Of a stretch of DNA of 64,000 nucleotides, positions 51,873 to 60,660 are shown one piece after another. The stretch covers positions 18,353-82,352 of the forward strand of contig JAHHHR010000035.1 in the NCBI GenBank assembly GCA_019359245.1, written 5' to 3'. The notes under the pieces are model-generated. The model was not told the DNA's origin and ran no database searches. It worked only from the letters and a program-made list of their open reading frames with translations. The first letter of the stretch is position 1; every line of letters begins with the position of its first letter. A program made the position numbers and the translations under genes. This DNA comes from Nostoc desertorum CM1-VF14 (lineage in GTDB: Bacteria; Cyanobacteriota; Cyanobacteriia; Cyanobacteriales; Nostocaceae).

Positions 51873-54395
51873 TTACGCAGGGGGAATAACTGAAGTCGAG
51901 ATTAGTTCTCTGACACGAACTGCGGATTCTTGTTGCAATGCTGATGCCACGATCGCTTCACTTTCAACTATACTTAGCCGAGCGATCGCTTGCTTGACTC
52001 CAGCTATGGCTTGAGGATTCACGCTTAATTCATCCAGCCCTAAACCTAATAATATTGGTGTTGCTAAAGTATCTGCTGCCAGTTCTCCACATAATCCTAC
52101 CGAAATCCCCGCCGCATGGGCAGCTTGGATAGTTTGCTGCACCATTCGTAACACTGCTGGGTGTAGGGCATCAACTAAATTTGCCACGCGGGGATTGGTG
52201 CGATCGCTAGCCATGACATACTGACTCAGATCGTTAGTCCCTATACTAAAAAAGTCTACTTCAGCCGCTAACTGATCTGCGATCGCAACAGCTGACGGAA
52301 CCTCCACCATAATCCCCACTTTTATCGCTGCATCAAAGGAAATACCAGCTTGATTTAGTTCAGCCTGCACTTCACCCAGAATTACTTTAGTTGCGCGTAC
52401 CTCAGTTACACTGGCAATCATTGGCAACATGATCTTAATTTGGTGTCCTACACTAGCTCTCAAAATTGCCCGTAGCTGAGTTTTGAACAAATCCAAATGA
52501 TCCAAACAGAAACGAATTCCCCGCCAACCCAAGAAAGGGTTAGCTTCGGGAAACCCTATTCTCAGGTAAGGAAGCGGCTTATCACCACCTACATCTAAGG
52601 TACGAATAATTAAGGGACGATTATCTAAAACTTGGGCGATCGCCTGATACACTTCTAGTTGTTCTTCTTCAGTGGGGGCGCTTGTCCTATCCAGATAGAG
52701 AAACTCTGTGCGGAGTAATCCCACACCTTCTGCACCGCTAGCCACCGCAACTTGGACATCATTTATACTACCAATATTGGCGAAGACGCTAACTTGGCGA
52801 CCATCACGAGTAATTGCTGGCTGGTGTGCTGTAGATCGTGCTTCTTGTTGGGCAGCTTGCCAAGCTGACTGCTTTGCTGCCAATAAATCCAGGATATGTG
52901 ATTCTGGTTCTACCCAAGCTCTGCCAGTTTCACCATCAAGTGCCATAAGTGTACCATCTGCCAAGTGCAACACTTGGGCATCCACTCCCAAAACTGCGGG
53001 AATACCCAATGTTCGGGCGATAATTGCGCTGTGAGAAGTGGCACTACCTGAAGTTGTACAAATACCCAACACCTTTTTAGGATCTAATCTCGCGGTATCG
53101 GAGGGAGTTAAATCAGTCGTCACTAAAATTGCAGGTGACTCAAGATGTAGGCTAGCAGGGACATTCCCACCTAGTGATCGCAGCACTCTTTGCCCGACAT
53201 CCACAACATCGTCAACTCGCTCTTGCAGGTAAGAATCCTCAAGTGTGCGGTAGGAAGTCGCTACTTCATCGACTACGGCTTGCCAAGCTGCTTCAGCATT
53301 TATATGGTGTTCAAAAATTCGCTCTTTAGCCGCTTCCAGCAGTACTGGATCTTCTAAAAATAGTAGTTGGGCATCGAAGATAGCGGCTTCAGCGTCACCA
53401 ATTTGAAGAGAAGCTTGGGAGAAAACTGCTTGAATTTCTTGTCTGGCAGTGTGAATTGCTGTTTGTAATCTTTGCCACTCTGACTCAGGATCATCTACGT
53501 GGTATTCCGTAATTAAAACGTGGGTGGGTTGATAATGAACAACAGGTGCGATCGCGATTCCAGCAGAAGCTGCAATTCCCGAAAGTTCGCCGTGAGTTGC
53601 TGGTGTAACTTCATGATGCAATGCTGGTGGAGAATTCAAGGCAAGATTATCTTCACCAAAATGATTTGCGAATAATCCTTGTAATGCTGCCAGTGCTTCA
53701 TCTGCATCAGAACCGGTGGCAGTAATCAATAATTCGTGTCCTTGACGCACCCCTAAAGTTGTAACTTGGTTAATACTGTCACCCCTAACTAGCTCAGTAT
53801 TTCTCGTTAAATTCCGCACCAAAATTTGGGATTGAAACCGGGCTGCGGTTGTTACAAACTGCGCTGCGGGACGGGCGTGTAATCCTAAGCGATTGCTCAC
53901 ACTTAGGCGAATTTCTCGCGTTGGTGATTCTATATTGGTTGTTGGGGTGTTGTGACTGGCAAGGGACAACGGCCTACTAACTACACCCAATTGAGTTGCT
54001 TTTGCTAAGAGTGCGCCGCGTGCTTCTGCCATGACTTGGTGAATATCTCTACCAGCCGCCGCAGCCACCACAGCAGCGAGCGCGCCTTCTACTAGAGGTG
54101 CTTCACACAAATGCACTTTTTTTTGCTGTGTTTCTGGCAAAAACTCTATTGCCATTTCCGCACTCAGCAAAGCACTACCCAAATCCATCAACACCAAGAC
54201 ACCATTATCAGAGAAAACAGAAGCGATCGCTTCATAAACCTGAATGGGATCTGTACCCAATGGGTTGTCCGGATCTTCAATCCCTGCTGCAACAGCGATG
54301 GGAACTTGGTTCTGAACCATCTGCGCGGCGAGTTCCCGCACACCCAAAGCTAGTTGTTTACTGTGAGAAACGATGACAATTCCGATCACTGCCAC
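51873..54395 (-). CDS. DhaM-HPr-EI multiphosphoryl transfer protein
   Basis: 840 residues, GTG start at 54395. Three PTS domains in one chain: a DhaM-type EIIA (VIGIVIVSHSKQLALGVREL, phospho-His at residue 11, LVLMDLGSALLSAEMA), HPr (LGLHARPAAQFV, His-173) and a full enzyme I (TSGSATSHSAIIARTLGIP, His-455; C-terminal PEP barrel with GLLRTEFLYLDR and GLCGELAADTL). It should pass phosphate from PEP to a dihydroxyacetone kinase (DhaKL). The E. coli DhaM has only a partial EI, so this is self-sufficient. dhaK and dhaL are not in the window. Confidence 0.92.
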   Translation of the reverse strand: MAVIGIVIVSHSKQLALGVRELAAQMVQNQVPIAVAAGIEDPDNPLGTDPIQVYEAIASVFSDNGVLVLMDLGSALLSAEMAIEFLPETQQKKVHLCEAPLVEGALAAVVAAAAGRDIHQVMAEARGALLAKATQLGVVSRPLSLASHNTPTTNIESPTREIRLSVSNRLGLHARPAAQFVTTAARFQSQILVRNLTRNTELVRGDSINQVTTLGVRQGHELLITATGSDADEALAALQGLFANHFGEDNLALNSPPALHHEVTPATHGELSGIAASAGIAIAPVVHYQPTHVLITEYHVDDPESEWQRLQTAIHTARQEIQAVFSQASLQIGDAEAAIFDAQLLFLEDPVLLEAAKERIFEHHINAEAAWQAVVDEVATSYRTLEDSYLQERVDDVVDVGQRVLRSLGGNVPASLHLESPAILVTTDLTPSDTARLDPKKVLGICTTSGSATSHSAIIARTLGIPAVLGVDAQVLHLADGTLMALDGETGRAWVEPESHILDLLAAKQSAWQAAQQEARSTAHQPAITRDGRQVSVFANIGSINDVQVAVASGAEGVGLLRTEFLYLDRTSAPTEEEQLEVYQAIAQVLDNRPLIIRTLDVGGDKPLPYLRIGFPEANPFLGWRGIRFCLDHLDLFKTQLRAILRASVGHQIKIMLPMIASVTEVRATKVILGEVQAELNQAGISFDAAIKVGIMVEVPSAVAIADQLAAEVDFFSIGTNDLSQYVMASDRTNPRVANLVDALHPAVLRMVQQTIQAAHAAGISVGLCGELAADTLATPILLGLGLDELSVNPQAIAGVKQAIARLSIVESEAIVASALQQESAVRVRELISTSVIPPA

Positions 54396-54474
54396 ACCGC
54401 CAAACTTGTTGAGAGGTTTGCGTTTAGCTAGTTATCCCTTTCATTTTCCCATTCCGCACCGCTAAAAACAGCGC

Positions 54475-55659
54475 TTATCTTGAATTTAATTGTAACTGCC
54501 CGAAAATATTCCGGTCTTTCCAGCTAGAAATTCGAATCAAATAGCTTTCTTTTACGGAAATACGTGGTGTCCACTGATAAACTCCATCGCTAGCGGTACG
54601 GGAAGAAATGTTTTGGATAAGTTTCTTCCCATCGTACAACTTAATCGAGACATCACTGTTAAGATTATCCCGCCACAATATTAAATAAGGCTGATCCTTC
54701 TTTGGAAGTACTTTCCCAACTGGCTGACTGATCAAGATTTTCGGCGCAATCTGATTTTCGGTTTTCTTGCGGAATCCCAGATAATGAGGTAGGTTTCGGA
54801 AAGTAGGATTTTCTTGTGAATTAGACAGTTGTGGAAGAATAATATTTCCGCTCTGAGAGTTAAATAAATAAGTTGATCTACCTCCGTCAACGGTAATAAT
54901 ATCGCCTTTGACTCCTAATTTACGTAATAAATCGGCTGCCTCATCCAGAGTTGCTTGATTCACCGTCATAATCAACAAAAGCTCGTCGCCCTTAACACGA
55001 TCTTTGTCCAAAGTTCCAATGACTTGATACTTATTTACTTGATTTTGGGCTAATACTTTTGCTGGATGATCGCTGTATCGGTAAGTGACAATTGCATTCT
55101 TGACTACGTTTTGGTTGAGAGGTGCACCGCTAATCTGGTCGTAATCAGTAATATATGCTTGCTTGTTATCCCAGACTAAGGCCTTGAGGCGAATATTACT
55201 ATAAAATTTATCTTTAGGTTCCTTGATTGGGCCATAGGGGCTATTGCCGCCACTAATGACTACACCATTGAATTTAATTGGAAAGGATAATTGAGTACTA
55301 GATTGATATTGCTCAAAAAAAGAACAATTGATTATTGAGAAAACGTTGTTTGCGTAAAGTTTCTTATATTCGTCTGTTACTTCTGAAAACAACTTATTTT
55401 TGAAAAAAGGGCTGTAATGTCCGCCTTCCCCTTTATAATATTTGCCCTCATTTAGACCCATCTTATCTACCTCTCCGGTAATTTGGTCTATCTGCATTTT
55501 GCCCAGATCAATAACTTGTAGATATGCTTCGTTCCCATTCGTTAATTGTTTTTTATATAATGCTGCCCCATCTATAGTTTGGAGAGGCTGATAAGAAGAT
55601 AAAGGGTTGATAGTTTGGGCAATCCAAAGACTACTCAGAATTGGCAATAAAAAAAGCAT
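54475..55659 (-). CDS. phosphodiester glycosidase (NAGPA/DUF2233) family protein
   Basis: 394 residues. A signal peptide (MLFLLPILSSLWIAQTINPL) and a NAGPA-type domain with KFNGVVISGGNSPYGPIKEP and the signature DIITVDGGRSTYLFNSQSGN (about 255-275), whose Asp-Gly-Gly and Ser are typical active-site residues of uncovering-enzyme relatives. The last about 90 residues look like a beta-sandwich (YLILWRDNLNSDVSIKLYDG). Probably periplasmic and acting on sugar phosphodiesters, perhaps of polysaccharide; substrate unknown. Confidence 0.82.
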   Translation of the reverse strand: MLFLLPILSSLWIAQTINPLSSYQPLQTIDGAALYKKQLTNGNEAYLQVIDLGKMQIDQITGEVDKMGLNEGKYYKGEGGHYSPFFKNKLFSEVTDEYKKLYANNVFSIINCSFFEQYQSSTQLSFPIKFNGVVISGGNSPYGPIKEPKDKFYSNIRLKALVWDNKQAYITDYDQISGAPLNQNVVKNAIVTYRYSDHPAKVLAQNQVNKYQVIGTLDKDRVKGDELLLIMTVNQATLDEAADLLRKLGVKGDIITVDGGRSTYLFNSQSGNIILPQLSNSQENPTFRNLPHYLGFRKKTENQIAPKILISQPVGKVLPKKDQPYLILWRDNLNSDVSIKLYDGKKLIQNISSRTASDGVYQWTPRISVKESYLIRISSWKDRNIFGQLQLNSR

Positions 55660-55821
55660 TTGTTATATAAATCAACATGAGAATTAAGTAAACCTACTAA
55701 GTATCCCATATCTGCAAATACAAACCGCATTAATCTTCTCCTTGTGTACTAAGTTGATGAAGCACTCAAAAAACATCTGTTGTACTATGATTCTGGTTTT
55801 GTAATATTAATGGTATAAGAG

Positions 55822-57000
55822 ATGACGGCTCAATTTGAATACAGCACTCTCAGCCAACCGCAGGATATTCAGCAGCTGATGTATATCCTTGAGCAGTGTT
55901 TTCTCAGCCCACTTAACGCCGAGGAAGCTTACATCAACCAGATTGGCATTGAAAATTTTCGCATTATTCGGGGATTAGAGGAATTAGCGGGTGGATTGGC
56001 AACTCTGGATATGGGCCAGTGGTGGGGTGGTGTGCGTGTACCAATGACAGGAATCGCCGCAGTGGGCATTGCTCCAGAGTATCGCGGTTCGGGAGCTGCG
56101 ATCGCTCTCATGCAGCACACTCTCAAAGAACTCTATGCAAAAGGTATACCGCTCTCTGCTCTTTATCCAGCAGTTCAAAGCTTGTATCGAAAAGTCGGGT
56201 ATGAGCAGGGGGGTAGCTGGTGTAATTGGGAAGTTGCTACTAAAAGTATCCAAGTGCGGGAGCAACCCCTACCTTTGCAACGAATAGTGGATATCAATCA
56301 TGAAGTCTTTCATGAACTATATCAGCAGCAGGCGAGACAAACGCATGGATATTTAGACCGACATCCCGCAATTTGGGAGCGCTTAATCCAGCCAGATGAG
56401 AAAGAAACATTTTACGCATATTTTATTGGTAGCAAAGAAAAACCTCAAGGCTACATCCTCTTCAGCCAACATCCAGCAGAAGATGGCGCAATTCTGCGAA
56501 TAAAGGATTGGGTAATTCTCACAGCTGCGGCTGCACAAACATTCTGGTCTTTTCTTGCCAGTCATCGCTCCCAAATTGACAAAGTGCGATGGAGGAGTTC
56601 TGTGAGCGATTCCTTAACATTGCTGCTACCAGAGCAAACTGCCAAGCTTAAGAATACGATGCGTTGGATGCTGCGGATAGTAGATGTAGTCAAGGCGCTG
56701 GAAATGCGTGGTTATCCATCGGGAATTCAAGCTGAATTGCACCTAGATATTCAAGATAATTTGCTAGATGCAAACAATGGTAAATTCATCCTTTCTGTTG
56801 CCAACGGGCGCGGTGAAGTTACAAAAGGTGGAAAAGGTGAGTTGCAGCTAGATGTTCGAGAACTAGCACCAATATATACAAGTTTGTTCACACCCTACCA
56901 TTTACAAATAGCTGGAAAACTGCATGGGACAGAAACAGCTATTGCAGCAGCTACGCAAATATTTGCAGGTAGTTCTCCTTGGATGGCTGATTTCTTTTAA
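55822..57000 (+). CDS. Eis-like GNAT N-acetyltransferase
   Basis: 392 residues in three parts as in Eis (enhanced intracellular survival) proteins: a GNAT domain with the acetyl-CoA loop VGIAPEYRGSGAAIALMQHT (about 78-97), a second GNAT-like region, and a C-terminal SCP2-like sterol-carrier fold (IQAELHLDIQDNLLDANNGK). Actinobacterial Eis acetylates amines of aminoglycosides or peptides; the substrate in cyanobacteria is not known. The C-terminal carboxylate used in catalysis is present as the terminal Phe. Cytosolic. Confidence 0.87.
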   Translation: MTAQFEYSTLSQPQDIQQLMYILEQCFLSPLNAEEAYINQIGIENFRIIRGLEELAGGLATLDMGQWWGGVRVPMTGIAAVGIAPEYRGSGAAIALMQHTLKELYAKGIPLSALYPAVQSLYRKVGYEQGGSWCNWEVATKSIQVREQPLPLQRIVDINHEVFHELYQQQARQTHGYLDRHPAIWERLIQPDEKETFYAYFIGSKEKPQGYILFSQHPAEDGAILRIKDWVILTAAAAQTFWSFLASHRSQIDKVRWRSSVSDSLTLLLPEQTAKLKNTMRWMLRIVDVVKALEMRGYPSGIQAELHLDIQDNLLDANNGKFILSVANGRGEVTKGGKGELQLDVRELAPIYTSLFTPYHLQIAGKLHGTETAIAAATQIFAGSSPWMADFF

Positions 57001-57235
57001 TGTGAGTTTGACGAACCTTTCCCTGTGTTGAACTAAAGTTCAAGCCTGTTCTTCTTTCCCCTTAAGGAGAGGATCAGTTTTAACAAATAGCTCACAACTT
57101 AACCGTATTTACCTCATTCCCATTTAATTCATTTTGTGAAATGAGGTTTAATTTTGTATCAGCTCTTTATAATCCAGTTTTAGTTGATACATACTGAAAG
57201 CAGTCCATGAATTCTTGATGAGTACAAGGATTTAT

Positions 57236-57466
57236 ATGATCAGCAAAATAATCAAAGCTCTAACAACTGACAAAGAAAAAAACCTGCAAGCTCCAGTCGA
57301 AATGGAGGAACTATCAGACGGAGAAGCTATTAACGTAGTAGGGGGTGGCGTCACGAAGACGATTCCTGAGAATCAGGGGGCAAGAGACTATCTACTGTGT
57401 TTACTGTACAATTCTCATTACCACCGACCGCTTTTGAGGCGCGGGGCGTGTGTTAATTCAAAATGA
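57236..57466 (+). CDS. double-glycine leader peptide, candidate bacteriocin/RiPP precursor
   Basis: 76 residues from the ATG at 57236 (also ATG at 57218). The N-terminal about 35 residues end in MEELSDGEAINVVGGG, matching the leader signature L-S-(D/E)-x-E-x(2-3)-V-x-G-G cleaved by peptidase-containing ABC exporters. The core of about 39 residues (VTKTIPENQGARDYLLCLLY then NSHYHRPLLRRGACVNSK) has two cysteines 18 residues apart. No C39 peptidase, cyclase or lanthionine synthetase gene is nearby, so it would rely on distant export genes. The core's end may include repeat-derived sequence. Confidence 0.55.
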   Translation: MISKIIKALTTDKEKNLQAPVEMEELSDGEAINVVGGGVTKTIPENQGARDYLLCLLYNSHYHRPLLRRGACVNSK

Positions 57467-57684
57467 TGACGAGGGAGAAAAGACTTGGGTTGTTCACCCA
57501 TACATAATAGCTCACACCCGCACATCAAACCTACAACCTCGATTTGCTAGAACAAATTTCTGTACCACTTCTGCTAGTTCGGGGCTTTCCGATACCTAGC
57601 ACTCGCTTCGCTCAAATTCAAAAACCAAAAGTCAATAAAAGATTTTTCATTTTGACTTTTGAATTCCCCCAAAGGGGGTTGACC

Positions 57685-57727
57685 AGCCAGCAGCTTACTA
57701 CCCCAGTAAGACTTGCTGGCTGTTTTT
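57685..57727 (+). terminator. Rho-independent-type terminator
   Basis: AGCCAGCA (57685-57692) pairs with TGCTGGCT (57714-57721), with an inner CTTACT/AGTAAG stem, and is followed by GTTTTT. This is a stable hairpin plus U-tract on the plus strand, 220 bases after the leader-peptide gene. Confidence 0.6.
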
Positions 57728-57833
57728 AACTTCGGTTTATACCTTTGGCAAAACCCGCGATACTTTTTGGCAGATTCATAATCACGTTTTGCCCAGTTGT
57801 AAAAAAGCAGGATGCCACTCCCTATCGGGAAGT

Positions 57834-57862
57834 CAAAAGTCAAAAGTCAAAAGTCAAAAAAT
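57834..57862. repeat. heptamer tandem repeat
   Basis: AAGTCAA repeated about four times directly downstream of the decayed four-helix-bundle gene, an STRR-type run. Confidence 0.7.
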
Positions 57863-58120
57863 TATTTCTTCAACTTTTCTTTCGTTGTTATTATTGATTT
57901 AGCAATAATTTTAATCAACTGTTCGCATTCATCCAAAAGACTTAATATTTTCTCTTCAGACATGATTTTTGATTTAATTAAGAGCTTTAGCAATATCTTG
58001 TTTCTTTTGCCTCTTTCAAAGCTATAGACTGCTTACTTATAAAATCTCTATCACTTTCAGCCGAACGAGATTCTTCAATATTTGCACCTATTGGTGTACC
58101 AACTCTTGTAGTAGTTTCGT
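57862..58120 (-). pseudogene. decayed four-helix-bundle (S23-type) gene
   Basis: Read on the minus strand, VGTPIGANIEESRSAESDRD then FISKQSIALKEAKETRY match the middle of the four-helix bundle family once called 23S intervening-sequence proteins. The family continues W-L-(K/R)-L-L; here TAT-TG-CTA (57991-57992) lacks one G of the TGG codon, which shifts the frame. The lost frame then resumes: LLKLLIKSKIMSEEKILSLL, DECEQLIKIIAKSIITTKEK, then stop. The first helix is missing; its place is taken by the repeat element beginning at 58121. Inactive by two independent lesions. Confidence 0.8.
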
Positions 58121-58137
58121 AGGGTGCGTTATGGACA

Positions 58138-58410
58138 CGCCGAAATAACAAATGAGTTCGCTGAAATAACAAATGCGAACGCCGAAGTAACAAATGCGAA
58201 CGCTGAAATAACAAATGTGAACGCCGAAGTAACAAATGAGTTCGCTGAAATAACAAATGAGTTCGCTGAAATAACAAATGCGAACGCCGAAGTAACAAAT
58301 GAGTTCGCTGAAATAACAAATGCGAACGCCGAAGTAACAACTGAGTTCGCTGAAATAACAAATGCGAACGCCGAAGTAACAAATGCGAACGCCGAAGTAA
58401 CAAATGCGTT
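58138..58410. repeat. 13-unit 21-bp tandem array
   Basis: Thirteen contiguous units of the form CGC(C/T)GAA(A/G)TAACAAATG(C/A)G(A/T)(A/T). Units alternate mainly between CGCTGAAATAACAAATGCGAA and CGCCGAAGTAACAAATGAGTT types. The flanks GTAGGGTGCGTTATGGACAC (58112-58137) and, inverted, GGTGCGTTATGCTGGCGTGA (about 58455-58482) frame the array as a palindromic element. No spacers differ in the way of a CRISPR. Confidence 0.9.
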
Positions 58411-58534
58411 AGCGTAGCCCGCCGCAGGCATCGCCATGATTGCAACAATTTAGCTTTGTCACGCCAGCATAACGCACCGCAAATCTTTGGTAGATGAAGT
58501 TTTTCCGACTTGTGTGTACACCGTAGCTTGACAA

Positions 58535-58650
58535 GAGGAGGGTTGGGGCGGGGTGACGCGGATGGTGATGGGAAGCCAGAGAACTGAATATCACGCCATT
58601 ACAAGGGTTTCACTTAGATTGACACGTATGGGCAGTGCCGCCCCTACGCG
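58535..58650 (-). repeat. dispersed repeat family A, truncated copy 3
   Basis: On the minus strand CGTAGGGGCGGCACTGCCCA, TGTCAATCTAAGTGAAACCC, TTGTAATG then GATATTCAGTTCTCTGGCTT match copy 1 (27360-27480) and copy 2; the match stops in the CCCCGCCCCAACCCTCC tract. The right half is absent. Confidence 0.7.
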
Positions 58651-58981
58651 AAATATATATATGTATTAGGGTTTTAGTGAATGGGCTTTACTTTCTCTCT
58701 CTCTATAAAACATAAATTGGAAACATAATTAATCCTTCGCTCGTCCTTCCGCTAGATTAACAATTTCTGTTGTTGTCAACTCACATTACAAATAAAACTG
58801 TCAGCAATTTACTTTAAATAAGTAATAATGATTTATCGTGCTTATCTAATCCCAAATATCATCTCCAAAAATAACTCAACGGCATTTATGAATTTTTCTC
58901 CGGAAGTTCAGTATAATCATCAGAAAACAATCTAAGTAAACCTGATTAGCTTCTCCATACTTGCACACCCACAATCACAAC

Positions 58982-60271
58982 ATGAAATCACATCTACTGG
59001 CGATTGGTTTAAGCAGTTTGCTTTTAGTTGCAGGCCAAGCTAAAGCCTCACGATTACAGTCTTGGTACTTTGACTCTAAGCAAAACCAATTACACCTAAC
59101 TACAACTTCTGGAATCCAACCAAAAGCCTTTTTATTAGAGAATCCTAATCGACTAATAATTGACTTACCTGGAACTAGTTTTAATTCAGATACTGTCAAA
59201 AAATCTTTTGGTAATGCGATTAAAGAAATTCGCATCGGAAAACCAGACAGTAAAACAACTCGTTTTGTCGTAGAATTATCTCCAGGTTATCATATTGCTT
59301 CCCGTAACCTATCCATCAAGGGAGATTCTCGTTCCCATTGGATTGTAAAATTCAACTCATTTGATCGTCAAAACAATAAGGTTACTGGGGAAAAGCGAGA
59401 AGATATTGCCATCAATTCCACAGATGCTTCAACGTTTGCGGGAGTTGTCAATCTTGGTCAAGAAATGAAGGGTATCAGTTCTCAAATCCGCGCATTGTTA
59501 GCAACTTATAAATCATTGAACCCGGGAATATTTTTCTTAGATTTAGCTACAGGTAACTATATAGATATTAATGGCGAAAAAAGATTCGCTGCTGCCAGTA
59601 CAATTAAATTTCCCTTATTAGTGGCTCTTTTTCAAGAAATAGATGCTGGTAGAGTTAAACTAACAGATAAATTAGTGATGCGGCGCGATTTAAGGGTTGG
59701 TGAAGCCGGAACTATGAAATACAAACCCATAGGCACTAAATTTAGCGTCCTCCAAACTGCTACCTTGATGATGACCATTAGCGATAATACCGCAACAAAT
59801 ATGGTTCTCGATCGCTTGGGTGGTGCAGCAAGAGTTAATCAACGTTTTCGTGGCTGGGGATTGCAAAATACAGCAATTAAAAATCTACTTCCAGACATTC
59901 CTGGCAAAAATACAACCAGTTCCAAAGATTTGGTCAGATTGGCAGCGTTAGTTTCTAATAAACGTTTGCTATCCCCAAACAGCCGCAATCGAGTTTTAGG
60001 CATCATGCGCCGTGTCAAAACTAATACTTTGCTACCAGCTGGTATTGGAAAAGGAGCTACCATCGCTCATAAAACTGGTACATTGAGATTTATTATTGGT
60101 GATGCGGGTATTATTCAAATGCCTAACGGGAAAAGCTATTTAGCAGGTGTTTTGGTGCAAAGACCAAACCACGATCGCAGAGCTGGAGATTTTGTCCGTG
60201 AAGTTTCTCGCAGAGTCTACAATTACCTCAACCAAACCACAGTTAGTAACATAGAACCGAGCACTCGTTAA
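58982..60271 (+). CDS. AMIN domain plus class A beta-lactamase-fold protein
   Basis: 429 residues from the ATG at 58982. Signal peptide (LLAIGLSSLLLVAGQAKA), an AMIN domain (LQSWYFDSKQNQLHLTTTSG ... RFVVELSPGYHI, about 22-120) that targets envelope polymers, then a serine-hydrolase domain with S-x-x-K (AASTIKFPLLVALF), SDN (TISDNTATNMVLD) and KTG (AHKTGTLRFI) motifs. All three catalytic motifs are intact. It may hydrolyse beta-lactams or act as a D-Ala peptidase on peptidoglycan; the AMIN fusion favours cell-wall work. Exported. Confidence 0.88.
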   Translation: MKSHLLAIGLSSLLLVAGQAKASRLQSWYFDSKQNQLHLTTTSGIQPKAFLLENPNRLIIDLPGTSFNSDTVKKSFGNAIKEIRIGKPDSKTTRFVVELSPGYHIASRNLSIKGDSRSHWIVKFNSFDRQNNKVTGEKREDIAINSTDASTFAGVVNLGQEMKGISSQIRALLATYKSLNPGIFFLDLATGNYIDINGEKRFAAASTIKFPLLVALFQEIDAGRVKLTDKLVMRRDLRVGEAGTMKYKPIGTKFSVLQTATLMMTISDNTATNMVLDRLGGAARVNQRFRGWGLQNTAIKNLLPDIPGKNTTSSKDLVRLAALVSNKRLLSPNSRNRVLGIMRRVKTNTLLPAGIGKGATIAHKTGTLRFIIGDAGIIQMPNGKSYLAGVLVQRPNHDRRAGDFVREVSRRVYNYLNQTTVSNIEPSTR

Positions 60272-60656
60272 ATTGCTCATAATTACCTTAAATTTAGGTG
60301 CGTACACCTAGCTGTACGCACTTACATATCTATCTGTATCATACCAATTCACAAAAATTCTGATACATATAGATTTCTCGTAGGGTATGTCATTGCCTAT
60401 TGGTGTCAAATTAACGCGAAACTGTTACCAAAACCTGATATTCAGTTCTCTGGCTTCCCATCACGATCTGCGTTACCCCACCCTAACCCTCCCCGATGGA
60501 TTGGGGAGGGAACTAAATTTCTTGTTTCCCTCTTTATAAGGGGGCATTAAGGGGGGTAAAATGCCTGTGAAATAAGTGTTTGAGCTTAATTTCCTACCAA
60601 TGGGCAAAGACAAGCCCCTACCAGCGTATTTGTATCATTATTAAAGTGAAATGGTA
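60272..60656. other. intergenic region filled by repeat family A
   Basis: 385 bases between convergent genes. After about 70 unique bases it is almost entirely the family-A element at 60340-60660. No other feature. Confidence 0.7.
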
Positions 60657-60660
60657 TTAG
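60340..60660 (+). repeat. dispersed repeat family A, copy 2 (MITE-like, complete)
   Basis: About 320 bases. Left end ATACCAATTCACAAAAATTC, TGATACATATAGATTTCTCG, TAGGGTATGTCATTGCCTAT; right end read inward TAATACCATTTCACTTTAAT, AATGATACAAATACGCTGG, TAGGGGCTTGTCTTTGCCCA. So the inverted ends are about 65 bases long and imperfect. The core matches copy 1. The outer right end overlaps the stop codon of the minus-strand cytochrome gene. Confidence 0.8.

Larger units (their letters stand above)
57467..58960. other. 1.5-kb repeat-rich region with a decayed gene
   Basis: Contains a terminator-like hairpin (57685-57727), a degenerate four-helix-bundle gene (57862-58120), a 13-unit 21-bp array (58138-58410) inside a palindromic element, and an inverted partial copy of repeat family A (58535-58650). 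The frames that stay open across the array on both strands are a result of its 21-base period. A minus-strand frame at 57574-57843 has some protein-like text that I cannot assign. Confidence 0.6.

Noticed and set aside
57574..57843. Minus-strand 89-residue frame
   Set aside because: Partly protein-like (WAKRDYESAKKYRGFCQRYK) but it crosses the terminator hairpin and heptamer repeats and has no recognisable family.
58138..58410. CRISPR array
   Set aside because: The units are contiguous 21-mers with no unique spacers, and no cas genes are present.
58124..58417. Repeat protein frames across the 21-bp array (plus strand AEITNANAEVTN-type, minus strand two further frames)
   Set aside because: A 21-base period keeps several frames open on both strands without selection; no start signal or non-repeat domain supports translation.
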